Positions 39,644-46,985 of a stretch of 46,985 nucleotides of DNA are shown here, piece after piece. The notes under the pieces are model-generated. The model was not told the DNA's origin. It searched no databases and saw only the letters and a program-made list of their open reading frames with translations. The stretch is from Anaerolineales bacterium. GTDB taxonomy: Bacteria; Chloroflexota; Anaerolineae; Anaerolineales; Villigracilaceae. Location of the stretch: contig JAGUZU010000074.1 of NCBI GenBank assembly GCA_020060625.1, positions 1-46,985 of the forward strand, in the 5' to 3' direction. Numbering within the stretch: the stretch's first letter is position 1; each line of letters starts with the position of its first letter. A program made the position numbers and the translations under genes.

Positions 39644-40303
39644 ATGCGTGTCAAAAATCGCTTTATGGTGATTTGCCTGCTCTTAAGCCTACTGGCAACA
39701 CTTGCATGCAGTGTTTTCTCTGCACTAAACCCAATTCCCACTTCCATCCCTGCAACGAATACGCCCGAGCCAACCCCCGTTCCACCGGGAATCACCGGAA
39801 CGCTCGAACCCTGGACGGAAGACACGCCCATCGCAGGCAGACACCTGGCGCTTTGCGAATTCAGCGGCGCGGAAGGGAATTGCAACTGTACCTTGATGCA
39901 GTCCTCGATCACAACAGACGATCAGGGCAGTTTTGAAGTGCAGGATGTCCCTTCGGGAAAATACATGGTCATGTACGATTCCGGTCTGAGCGACTTCGAC
40001 GAAGCGATGGAAAGATGGGGCGGGACCGAACTGCGTCTTTGCGACCCCAATTGGCTCGACGAATATTTCGGGGTTTACGCGCAGGGCTGGGCAAAGATAC
40101 ACGTACCCAAAGACATGAAACTTGACCCCGGGACAGAGATGGCATACGCTCAATTCTCGCTCGGGCTTGGCGATTCTCCATTTATCATCGCCCACGCTCT
40201 CGGCGGAACCTTCTCTGGAACACTCGAACTCATTACCGTTGATGTAAAAGAGGGCGAGCCAAACGAGATCACTGTTCCAATCGTGTACTATGGTGAAAAA
40301 TAA
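39644..40303 (+). CDS. Lipoprotein with carboxypeptidase-regulatory-like domain
   Basis: A 219-residue exported protein with lipobox LATLAC and a short TPEPTPVPP linker. Residues about 50-115 (GITGTLEPWTEDTPIAGRHLALCEFSG... TTDDQGSFEVQDVPSGKYMVMYD) match the carboxypeptidase regulatory-like/CNA-B beta-sandwich pattern: G-x-T, an internal DDQGSFEV and GKYMV. The later part is unassigned. It probably sits on the outer face of the membrane as a structural or adhesion module. AAAGGAGC lies upstream of the ATG. Confidence 0.75.
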   Translation: MRVKNRFMVICLLLSLLATLACSVFSALNPIPTSIPATNTPEPTPVPPGITGTLEPWTEDTPIAGRHLALCEFSGAEGNCNCTLMQSSITTDDQGSFEVQDVPSGKYMVMYDSGLSDFDEAMERWGGTELRLCDPNWLDEYFGVYAQGWAKIHVPKDMKLDPGTEMAYAQFSLGLGDSPFIIAHALGGTFSGTLELITVDVKEGEPNEITVPIVYYGEK

Positions 40304-40385
40304 ACATTGCAGCCAAAATACTTTCGAACTTTCACAATAAGGGTTACCCGCACTTTCGAAGGAATATTGTCCAAAGGAGATAATC

Positions 40386-40851
40386 ATGAAGATTCCTTTT
40401 GCCACGCTGGCTTTTGCAGCCGGGATATTCATCGCGGGTTGCTCCGGCAGCACAGGCACGATGGAGCCGCCAACATGTGACGTATACGTTGAGAACAATA
40501 GAATAATCGTAGCAATTGACCTTCCCGCAGAAGATATGGAATACCGCGACACGCATGACCTCACCCCGCCGGGTTTTTCTGGAACACCAAGAGAGGTTAA
40601 CATTGAGAGCGGGGGTCTTCCGTGGAATATACAAAGACTGGAACTTCCTACGATATTGCATAGCGCGGCAAGCCGCAGCCAAAGTAAGTCGGATTGGCAA
40701 TCCGACCTACGCGCAAAATCTTCGCGGTAGGCGTAGTTTTTACAGAGCGATACTATATACAGTTACTTATAAAGACGGAGAGATCTCAAACTATCACATT
40801 TCCATAAAAGGAAATGTTTATGGAAATGTTGAACATACCTGCACGAAATAA
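40386..40851 (+). pseudogene. Frameshifted small lipoprotein gene with palindromic insert
   Basis: The start is good: AAAGGAGATAATC then ATG, a signal peptide with lipobox IAGC, and DVYVENNRIIVAIDLPAED. In that frame the reading ends at 40730. A convincing protein end (RAILYTVTYKDGEISNYHISIKGN...) lies in the +1 frame up to 40851. The switch best fits the G5 run at about 40611-40615, where one base fewer would join the frames. Between them lies a palindrome, GTCGGATTG-G-CAATCCGAC (40688-40706), preceded by GCGGC/GCCGC. This looks like a small repeat inserted in the gene. It could also be a sequencing error. Confidence 0.5.
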
Positions 40852-40891
40852 CCGATTCCGCACAGGCGATATTGCACACAAGGAGGCTTGA

Positions 40892-41668
40892 ATGCCAAAG
40901 AGTGCTGTTCAATCCAATATCCCGCAGCAATGGCGCGTCGAACCCGTTAAGGAAACCAGTATTTCCCTCTTATGTCCCGCATGCCATAAGAGACTTTCTT
41001 TCAACACGAACATATTTGCAAAAGGCGCAGCGACATCCGTTGACGATCTGACAAAGACCGATCAATTTGTATACCGCTCATACGGACAAAATATCCTAGC
41101 ATTTGTGGCGGCGCTGATCGTCTACTACTACGCCCATCAATGGGTCAATGGTGAAGGCGCGCCTCTCAATCAAGGAATACTCATCCCGGTCTTTATTGCC
41201 GTTATTGCCTATACAATCATCAAGCCATTCTTTCCTGCCAGTTTGTTTGGAGGAAAAGGCATTCCCATTTACAACTATAAGTGCGATCAATGCCGCGCTG
41301 ATGTGTTTTTTGCATGTGATGGAAAATCACTTGCGCTTCCAGCCCTCGATGAGGCAAAATCCAGAGAAGCAGAAAAAATGCAAGCAGCGAAATCAGAACA
41401 CCTCGAGACGCCATGCAATGTCTCGATAACCCGCCTGCCCAGCATGATCGGGTCCGCAATGGATGTGCGCGTATTTCTTAACGGCGACGACATGGGGGTA
41501 TTGAAAAACGGCAAAACGCTCGATTTCACCACTGAAAATTCTATCAATGTGCTTACTGTTAAATACCACGCCGACGCCACCACAAATTCAGTTACCTTCA
41601 ATGCGAAATCAGGTGATTCTGTGCGCATTACCCTGAAATATTCAGGAGCAATATTGACAGTCAGCTAA
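40892..41668 (+). CDS. Zinc-ribbon membrane protein, unknown function
   Basis: A 258-residue protein. An N-terminal cytoplasmic part holds CPAC near residue 29. Two membrane helices follow (about 68-84 and 95-112). CDQC near 132 could complete a zinc ribbon with the first pair if both face the cytoplasm. The C-terminal domain (about 175-258, CNVSITRLPSMIGSAMDVRVFLNGDDMGVLKNGKTLDFTTE) resembles small beta-sandwich domains found in DUF2846-like proteins. That likeness is weak. AAGGAGG precedes the ATG. There is no clear operon partner. Confidence 0.75.
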   Translation: MPKSAVQSNIPQQWRVEPVKETSISLLCPACHKRLSFNTNIFAKGAATSVDDLTKTDQFVYRSYGQNILAFVAALIVYYYAHQWVNGEGAPLNQGILIPVFIAVIAYTIIKPFFPASLFGGKGIPIYNYKCDQCRADVFFACDGKSLALPALDEAKSREAEKMQAAKSEHLETPCNVSITRLPSMIGSAMDVRVFLNGDDMGVLKNGKTLDFTTENSINVLTVKYHADATTNSVTFNAKSGDSVRITLKYSGAILTVS

Positions 41669-41706
41669 TTCGGCACAATACCAACCAAAATATTACAAAA
41701 ATCACC

Positions 41707-41754
41707 TTGACACCCGCCTTTTGCGGGCGTAAAATGCGATTAATCGGATTAATC
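41707..41754 (+). promoter_or_regulatory. Promoter and operator of the FadR-like regulator
   Basis: TTGACA (41707-41712) and TAAAAT (41730-41735) are 17 nt apart. Immediately downstream, GATTAATC occurs at 41738-41745 and 41747-41754 as a near-perfect dyad centred on 41746. It covers the predicted transcription start. This position fits autorepression by the regulator that starts at 41762. Confidence 0.85.
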
Positions 41755-41761
41755 AAGTTTT

Positions 41762-42442
41762 ATGCTGCGCGAACGAATTTTCCCCAACATTTCCGAATTT
41801 CTCAGTTATCTGGCGTCACACCCGGAAGCGGAGAATAAATTACCCCCGTTAAAAGACCTGAGCCGCGAACTCGGAATCGGTGTGGCGGCTTTGCGGGAAC
41901 AACTCGAAGTGGCGCGGTCGCTTGGGCTGGTGGAAGTCAAGCCGGGGACGGGAATGAGGCGCAAGCCGTATTCCTTCGCGCCCGCCGTCTTGAAAAGTCT
42001 CGATTACGCCATCGCGCTGAACAAGGATCACTTCATTGCATTTGCCGATTTGCGCCAGCACGTCGAAACCGCATATTGGCACGAAGCCGTAAAATTACTC
42101 GCGCCCGAAGATCACGAAACTTTAAAAGAACTCCTTGCGCGCGCATGGGAAAAACTGCGCGGCAACCCCATCGAAATCCCCCACCCCGAACATCGCGAAT
42201 TACACCTCGCCATCTACCGCCGCCTCGAAAACCCCTTTGTGACGGGTCTTCTGCAATCCTACTGGGACGCCTACGAAACCGTCGGCTTGAACTTCTTCAC
42301 CGACTACGACTACCTCACCCAGGTCTGGACGTATCATCAACAAATGGTCGACTCCATTTGCAACAATGATGTGGAAGCGGGCTACAAAGCCCTCACCGAA
42401 CATACCGATCTGATCCACCAATTAATATCATCGTCTGAATGA
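41762..42442 (+). CDS. FadR-like (GntR/FCD) transcriptional regulator
   Basis: A 226-residue regulator. The N-terminal winged helix (LPPLKDLSRELGIGVAALREQLEVARSLGLVEVKPGTGM) is a GntR-type DNA-binding domain. The C-terminal helical FCD-like domain holds the histidines expected for metal or ligand binding (DLRQHVETAYWHEA, HPEHRELHLAIYRRLENPF, TYHQQMVDSI). Ligands of the family are often carboxylic acids. The gene lies 22 nt upstream of korA on the same strand, so it probably controls the 2-oxoacid oxidoreductase and senses a related acid. The short leader and GATTAATC operator support autoregulation. Confidence 0.88.
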   Translation: MLRERIFPNISEFLSYLASHPEAENKLPPLKDLSRELGIGVAALREQLEVARSLGLVEVKPGTGMRRKPYSFAPAVLKSLDYAIALNKDHFIAFADLRQHVETAYWHEAVKLLAPEDHETLKELLARAWEKLRGNPIEIPHPEHRELHLAIYRRLENPFVTGLLQSYWDAYETVGLNFFTDYDYLTQVWTYHQQMVDSICNNDVEAGYKALTEHTDLIHQLISSSE

Positions 42443-42464
42443 CGAAAACCTTACGAGGAGTTCC

Positions 42465-44393
42465 ATGAACAAAAAAGTGAACGATTTTTCGATCACCGTT
42501 GGCACAAAGAACGGCTCCGGCAGTTCCACCGCCAACAACACCATCCTGCGTTCGATCTTCAAGATGGGCATTCCCGTCTCCGGCAAGAACCTGTTCCCCT
42601 CCAATATTCAGGGACTGCCGACGTGGTACACCATCCGCGTGAACAAGGATGGATTTATCGCAAGACAGGAAACCAATGACATCGTGATCGCGATGAACCC
42701 CGATTCGTTCGCGCGGGACCTGGCATCTGTTTCGCCGGGCGGAGCCTTTTTCCACGCCGACGATATCAAGCAGGACATCACCAGGGCGGACATTACAGCC
42801 TACCCCATGCCCATCAAAGCCACAGTGCGCAATGACCCGAACATTCCGAACGACTATCGCGACCTTGTCGGAAACATGGTGTACGTGGGCGTTCTCGCGC
42901 AAATGATCGGCATCGACCTGGATAAGATACTTGCCGCGCTGACCTTCCACTTCAAGGGCAAGCAGAAGCCGATTGATATGAACTTCAACGCCCTGAAAGC
43001 GGGCGCGGAATGGGCGAAGGAAAATCTCGAAAAGAAAGACCCATTCCATCTCGAAACAATGGACAAGACCGACGGCCTCATCATGGCGGACGGCAACACT
43101 GCCGCCGCGATCGGCTCGGTGTTTGGCGGCATTCAATTTGCGGCGTGGTATCCGATCACACCCGCCTCATCCCTTGCCGAATCGTTGAACGACTACCTGC
43201 CCATGCTCCGCAAACGCGAAGATGGAAAACACACCTACGCCGTCGTTCAGGCGGAGGACGAACTCGCCGCGCTCGGCATGACCGTCGGCGCGGGCTGGGC
43301 GGGCTTGCGCTCGATGACCTCCACTTCCGGTCCGGGTCTTTCGCTGATGACCGAATTTGCGGGCTTGGCATATTACGCCGAAGTCCCTGTGGTCATCTGG
43401 GACGTGCAGCGCATCGGACCCAGCACGGGCTTGCCGACGCGCACCTCGCAGGGCGACCTGACCTTCACCCACTTTATCGGTCATGGCGATTCGCATTCCA
43501 TTACGCTCCTGCCCGGCGACGTGTACGAATGCTTCGAGTTTGGGTGGAAATCCTTCGACATTGCCGAACGCCTCCAAACCCCCGTCTTCGTGTTGAGCGA
43601 CCTCGACATAGGCATGAACCAGTGGATGAGCAAGCCCTTCCAATACCCCGACACGCCGATGGATCGCGGCAAGGTTCTAACCGAAAAGGACTTGGAAGAA
43701 CTCAAAGGCAATTGGGGGCGCTACCTCGACAAAGACGGCGACGGAATTCCATACCGCACTCTGCCGGGTAACAAGCACCCCATGAGCGCGTATTTCACTC
43801 GCGGCACCGGTCACGATGAAAATGCCAGATACAGCGAAGACGCTGAAGTGTATCTCAAGAACATGGAACGCCTGAAAAAGAAATTCCAAACGGCGAAGAA
43901 ATACCTGCCCAAGCCTATCTTGCATAAAAACAGCAAAGCAACCGTCGGCATCCTTTCCTATGGCTCCACGGAAAACGCCATCTTCGAGGCGCAGCATCAA
44001 CTTGCAAATGAGCACGGCATTCAATCCGAGTTCATGCGCGTGCGCGCCGTTCCCTTTACGGACGAAGTGACCAGGCTCATCGAAAAATATGACCAGGTCT
44101 TCGTCGTGGAGATGAACCGCGACGGGCAAATGTATCAAATCCTGCTGACGGAGTACCCGCAGTTCGCGGCGAAGTTCAAGTCCGTGGCATATCAGGACGG
44201 CTTGCCCGCTTCGGCAAAATGGGTCCGCGAGGGGATTTTGGCGAAATATGAAAAGCAGACAAAAGCCGCAGTGAAGAAAACTGCGTCCAAGACAAAGGCG
44301 GTCTCAAAGTCCAAGAAAGAGGCGGCTAAAAAGTCAACCAGGAAAACCGCCGCAGTCAAGTCGAAGACATCCGCGAAATCGAAGAAGAAATAG
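42465..44393 (+). CDS. korA: 2-oxoacid:ferredoxin oxidoreductase, fused gamma-alpha subunit, with lysine-rich tail
   Basis: A 642-residue subunit of a 2-oxoacid (probably 2-oxoglutarate) ferredoxin oxidoreductase. Residues about 10-190 are the gamma domain (GTKNGSGSSTANNTILRSIFKMG). Residues about 205-600 form the alpha domain with GNTAAAIGSVFGGIQFAAWYPITPASSLAE, TSTSGPGLSLMTEFAG and GLPTRTSQGDL. The last 42 or so residues are a Lys/Ala/Ser/Thr tail (KKTASKTKAVSKSKKEAAKK...) of histone-H1 type, which ordinary KorA proteins lack. It works with KorB in CoA-ester formation from 2-oxoacids with reduction of ferredoxin. Substrate choice is inferred. AGGAG precedes the ATG. Confidence 0.92.
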   Translation: MNKKVNDFSITVGTKNGSGSSTANNTILRSIFKMGIPVSGKNLFPSNIQGLPTWYTIRVNKDGFIARQETNDIVIAMNPDSFARDLASVSPGGAFFHADDIKQDITRADITAYPMPIKATVRNDPNIPNDYRDLVGNMVYVGVLAQMIGIDLDKILAALTFHFKGKQKPIDMNFNALKAGAEWAKENLEKKDPFHLETMDKTDGLIMADGNTAAAIGSVFGGIQFAAWYPITPASSLAESLNDYLPMLRKREDGKHTYAVVQAEDELAALGMTVGAGWAGLRSMTSTSGPGLSLMTEFAGLAYYAEVPVVIWDVQRIGPSTGLPTRTSQGDLTFTHFIGHGDSHSITLLPGDVYECFEFGWKSFDIAERLQTPVFVLSDLDIGMNQWMSKPFQYPDTPMDRGKVLTEKDLEELKGNWGRYLDKDGDGIPYRTLPGNKHPMSAYFTRGTGHDENARYSEDAEVYLKNMERLKKKFQTAKKYLPKPILHKNSKATVGILSYGSTENAIFEAQHQLANEHGIQSEFMRVRAVPFTDEVTRLIEKYDQVFVVEMNRDGQMYQILLTEYPQFAAKFKSVAYQDGLPASAKWVREGILAKYEKQTKAAVKKTASKTKAVSKSKKEAAKKSTRKTAAVKSKTSAKSKKK

Positions 44394-44405
44394 GAGTAAA
44401 CGATC

Positions 44406-45461
44406 ATGTCTCAAGCCCTTCCCATGGCTGGCGCTCCCGCCAATACGAACAAAGCCGGCCTGACAAAAAATGATTATCGCGGCAATCCGACAACCCTGTG
44501 TCAGGGCTGCGGTCATAATTCGATATCGAACCAGATCGTTGCCGCGTTGTTCGAAATGGACATCGTGCCGGAAGACGTAATGAAATTCAGCGGCATCGGT
44601 TGTTCATCGAAATCGCCCACGTATTTTCTGAACCGCACGTTCGGTTTCAACAGCCTGCACGGGCGCATGCCGTCCATTGCGACAGGAGCATTGTTTGCGG
44701 ATATAAAGATGAAAGGCATCGGCGTTTCCGGCGACGGCGACTCAGCCAGCATCGGCATGGGACAGTTCAAACACGTCATGCGCCGCAACGTGAACATGCT
44801 TTACATCGTCGAGAACAACGGCGTATACGGGCTGACAAAAGGTCAATTCTCCGCCACTGCCGAGAAGGGACTGCATCTCAAGAAGCAGGGCGAAAATCCC
44901 TACATGCCCGTTGACATCTGCATGGAAGCGCTGGTATCCAACGCAAGTTTCGTAGCGCGTTCGTTTGCGGGCAACCCGAAGCAGGTGAAGGAATTGCTCA
45001 AAGCCGCAATTTCCCACGAAGGCATTGCCGTGCTGGATATCATCAGCCCGTGCGTAACCTTCAACAACCAGGAAAACGCCTTCCACTCCTACGCCTGGGG
45101 CAAGGATCATGAAGAGCCGCTGCATGAAATTTCCTACATTGCGCCGCGCAATGAAATCATCCTCGAACGCGAAATGGAGGAAGGCGAGATCCGCGAAGTC
45201 GCCATGCACGACGGTTCGACGGTCATTTTGAAGAATCTCGAAAAGGGCTACGATCCCACCAATCGCTTCGAGGCATTGCGCGTGATGGAAGAGGCGCAGC
45301 GCAACAACTGGCTTGTGACCGGTTTGCTCTACATCAATACCGCCAAGCCGACGTTGACCAGCATCTACAACCTTGTGGATACGCCGCTTAACAGCCTTAC
45401 CGAAACGGATCTCAGGCCCGAGCGTTCGGCGATTGACAAGGTCAATGCGTTGATGTTCTAG
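44406..45461 (+). CDS. korB: 2-oxoacid:ferredoxin oxidoreductase, beta subunit
   Basis: A 351-residue subunit carrying thiamine pyrophosphate and a [4Fe-4S] cluster. Cysteines C32 and C35 (CQGCGH), C66 (GIGCSS) and one in ISPCVTFNN are the expected ligands. GVSGDGDSASIGMGQF and ENNGVYGLTKGQ form the TPP-Mg site. It starts 12 nt after korA. The pair is a two-subunit enzyme of the KorAB type, which serves central carbon metabolism in anaerobes and some aerobes. A terminator hairpin follows before the MFS gene. Confidence 0.95.
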   Translation: MSQALPMAGAPANTNKAGLTKNDYRGNPTTLCQGCGHNSISNQIVAALFEMDIVPEDVMKFSGIGCSSKSPTYFLNRTFGFNSLHGRMPSIATGALFADIKMKGIGVSGDGDSASIGMGQFKHVMRRNVNMLYIVENNGVYGLTKGQFSATAEKGLHLKKQGENPYMPVDICMEALVSNASFVARSFAGNPKQVKELLKAAISHEGIAVLDIISPCVTFNNQENAFHSYAWGKDHEEPLHEISYIAPRNEIILEREMEEGEIREVAMHDGSTVILKNLEKGYDPTNRFEALRVMEEAQRNNWLVTGLLYINTAKPTLTSIYNLVDTPLNSLTETDLRPERSAIDKVNALMF

Positions 45462-45480
45462 CCCAATACCCTCACCCCTG

Positions 45481-45509
45481 CCCCTCTCCCAAAAAGGAGA
45501 GGGGTTTTT
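45481..45509 (+). terminator. Terminator of the korAB operon
   Basis: CCCCTCTCC (45481-45489) pairs with GGAGAGGGG (45496-45504), followed by T5. It lies 19 nt past korB. Confidence 0.92.
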
Positions 45510-45515
45510 AATGAC

Positions 45516-46841
45516 ATGACAAACGAAACAGCCAACGAAAAACTCAACTTCAAACAGATTCTCCCCGTGCTCGTCATCGTGCTTGTGGATTTGATGGGTC
45601 TTTCCATCATCATTCCGCTGCTGCCGTTGTACGCCGCCCGCTTCGGCACGACCCCGCTGGTAATCGGCATCCTGCAAGCCACCTATCCGATGATGCAATT
45701 CATCGGCGCGCCGATTCTTGGCAGGCTCTCCGACCGCTTCGGACGCAAACCGGTCCTGATTGCCAGCCAGATCGGGACATTAAGCGGGTTTATCCTGCTC
45801 GGCTTCGCGGGCGCGCTCTGGCTGCTCTTTCTCTCGCGGGTCATTGACGGACTCTCCGGCGCGAACATCGCCACCGCCCAAGCCGCCATCGCAGACAGCA
45901 CCACCGAGAAGACCCGCACCCAGGGGCTGGGGTTGATCGGCGCATCGTTCGGCGTCGGCTTTGTATTGGGACCGATCATCGCATTCATCGTCCTTGCGTC
46001 AACGGGGCAAAATTATCAGGCAGTGGCATTCGCCGCCGCCTTCTTTTCATTCATCTCTATTTTGTTGACATCGTTCTGGTTTAAAGAAACCGTCCAACAG
46101 GTCGAGAATCCCGAAGCGTCCCGCAAACGCAGGGTATTCTCTCTTGACGCGCTGAAGCATGCCTTTGGTCAGCCCGCCATTGGATTCCTGCTCCTCATTA
46201 TGTTCTTTTACCGCATCGCGTTCGGCGGGTACGAGCAGCTGTTTTCACTGTTCACGCTCACCCGCCTCGGCATGGATGCGCGCGACACATCGGGGTTGTT
46301 CGCGCTGGCAGGGATTACCATCATTGTCATCCAAGCCGGGCTGATCGGCAGATGGTCGCGCAAAAAAGGCGACCGCTGGCTCGTCATTACCGGTTTGGGG
46401 CTGCTTGCTCTTGGCTTGGTCGGAACATCCCTCACCCCTGCTTCGCCTGTCCCCTGGTTTGACAAGGCAAGGGTGCTCGAAAGCATGGCGGGGCAGGGCG
46501 AGTTCCGTGTTTCGATCCAGAGCATCAACATTCGGTTGCCGGAGGAAGCGGGAAAAGGCTGGGGCGGAATCCTCTGGTTGATTATGGCAAGTATCCCTAC
46601 GGCAGTGGGAGGCGCGATTCTTCATCCCGCCATCAACAGCCTGATCTCGAAGGCATCGAACCCAAACGAAGTGGGCGGCATGTTGGGCATATCCGCTGCG
46701 GCGTTCAGCGCCGCGAACGCCATCGGTCCGCTGGTTTACGGCATGTTGTTTCATCTATTTGGCGGACCCGTCCCGTTTTTCACAGGCGGGTTGATCCTTG
46801 CGGTCTTGTGGGTCTTTGCGCCCAAAGCCGTAAAAACGTAA
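45516..46841 (+). CDS. MFS transporter (TetA/DHA1-like)
   Basis: A 441-residue membrane transporter with about twelve helices. LVDLMGLSIIIPLLPLYA and the cytoplasmic motif GRLSDRFGRKPVL match drug:H+ antiporter-type MFS proteins of the TetA branch. A hydrophilic loop of about 50 residues (near 310-355, with FDKARVLESMAGQGEF) is longer than usual for the family. The substrate is unknown, and proton-driven export is likely. The start is 6 nt past the korB terminator, with no strong ribosome-binding site. The ATG choice rests on the conserved N-terminus. Confidence 0.9.
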   Translation: MTNETANEKLNFKQILPVLVIVLVDLMGLSIIIPLLPLYAARFGTTPLVIGILQATYPMMQFIGAPILGRLSDRFGRKPVLIASQIGTLSGFILLGFAGALWLLFLSRVIDGLSGANIATAQAAIADSTTEKTRTQGLGLIGASFGVGFVLGPIIAFIVLASTGQNYQAVAFAAAFFSFISILLTSFWFKETVQQVENPEASRKRRVFSLDALKHAFGQPAIGFLLLIMFFYRIAFGGYEQLFSLFTLTRLGMDARDTSGLFALAGITIIVIQAGLIGRWSRKKGDRWLVITGLGLLALGLVGTSLTPASPVPWFDKARVLESMAGQGEFRVSIQSINIRLPEEAGKGWGGILWLIMASIPTAVGGAILHPAINSLISKASNPNEVGGMLGISAAAFSAANAIGPLVYGMLFHLFGGPVPFFTGGLILAVLWVFAPKAVKT

Positions 46842-46871
46842 ACCGATGCGCAATTTCGCGCGAAAAGGGAA

Positions 46872-46894
46872 AAGAGCCGGTTTTGTTGGCTCTT
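46872..46894 (+). terminator. Weak hairpin after the MFS gene
   Basis: AAGAGCC (46872-46878) pairs with GGCTCTT (46888-46894). The loop is T-rich, but there is no T run after the stem. It could be a weak terminator. Confidence 0.4.
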
Positions 46895-46921
46895 CAGGAT
46901 TAAGTGGGGTAATACCCTATT

Positions 46922-46985
46922 TACCACAGAGCGCACAGAGAGCACGGAGATTTTTTAAAGGTTTTTCTCTGTGGATTCCGTGATC
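46922..46985. repeat. GCAGAG-type palindromic repeat, copy 3 (cut by window end)
   Basis: TACCACAGAGCGCACAGAG leads to a T-rich centre and TTTTTCTCTGTGGATTCCGTG. Same plan as 16669-16734 and 29241-29306, but more diverged. The right arm is incomplete. Confidence 0.6.

Noticed and set aside
40516-40851. Independent gene in the second frame of the broken lipoprotein
   Set aside because: Its N-terminal part is a shadow of the first frame. Only the C-terminal part looks real, so it is better read as the rest of one frameshifted gene.

Overview
The window reads as chromosomal DNA from a Chloroflexota bacterium, most probably class Anaerolineae. This is an inference from gene style: SUF-only Fe-S assembly with SufU, many lipoproteins with Thr-Pro linkers, a free-standing VKOR and KorAB. 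It rests on no marker-gene search. No phage, transposase, rRNA or CRISPR was seen.

Layout. 1-2.1 kb: moeA, a VKOR-family thiol oxidoreductase and a small acidic Cys protein. 2.1-5.1 kb (minus): glgA-malQ, glycogen metabolism. 5.1-7.0 kb (minus): hisS, a GNAT acetyltransferase and tRNA-His, with a divergent HIT protein. 7.5-9.0 kb: a methyltransferase and a PIG-L/LmbE deacetylase. 9.07-9.8 kb: a small-ORF/nucleotidyltransferase pair lying between the intact Rieske gene and a decayed second copy of that gene's 3' end. 9.8-16.5 kb (minus): a SUF operon, sufC-sufB-sufD, a lysine-rich protein, sufS, sufU and a Rieske ferredoxin. 16.9-19.9 kb: a large secreted metallophosphoesterase. 20.0-21.0 kb: sufR plus a SufT-like gene. 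The sufC and sufR promoters share an almost identical 33-34 bp motif, the likely SufR operator.

21.9-28.4 kb is the most distinctive block. An ArsR-type regulator overlaps an octaheme cytochrome c of the tetrathionate-reductase (OTR) type. Next come a seven-heme cytochrome c fused to a b-type membrane domain, a half-size YeeE/YedE transporter, and a second YeeE/YedE half fused to a rhodanese-like domain that lacks the usual cysteine. I read this as a quinone-linked sulfur-oxyanion (or nitrogen-oxyanion) electron-transfer and transport module. The chemistry is inferred.

28.5-41.7 kb is accessory: lipoproteins with TPT linkers (two are tandem paralogues), a cyclic-nucleotide-binding histidine kinase, a Sir2/Nudix pair, and an ABC-2 exporter operon with a DUF2785 gene inside. 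41.7-46.8 kb: a FadR-like regulator with a clear promoter and operator, a 2-oxoacid:ferredoxin oxidoreductase (korA with a histone-H1-like C-terminal tail, and korB), and an MFS transporter.

The spacers are rich in structured repeats: three TGTCATTGCGAGG palindromes, two CCGCCAAG palindromes, three GCAGAG palindromes, several long perfect hairpins, and three arrays with an exact 8-nt period in the SUF-related spacers.
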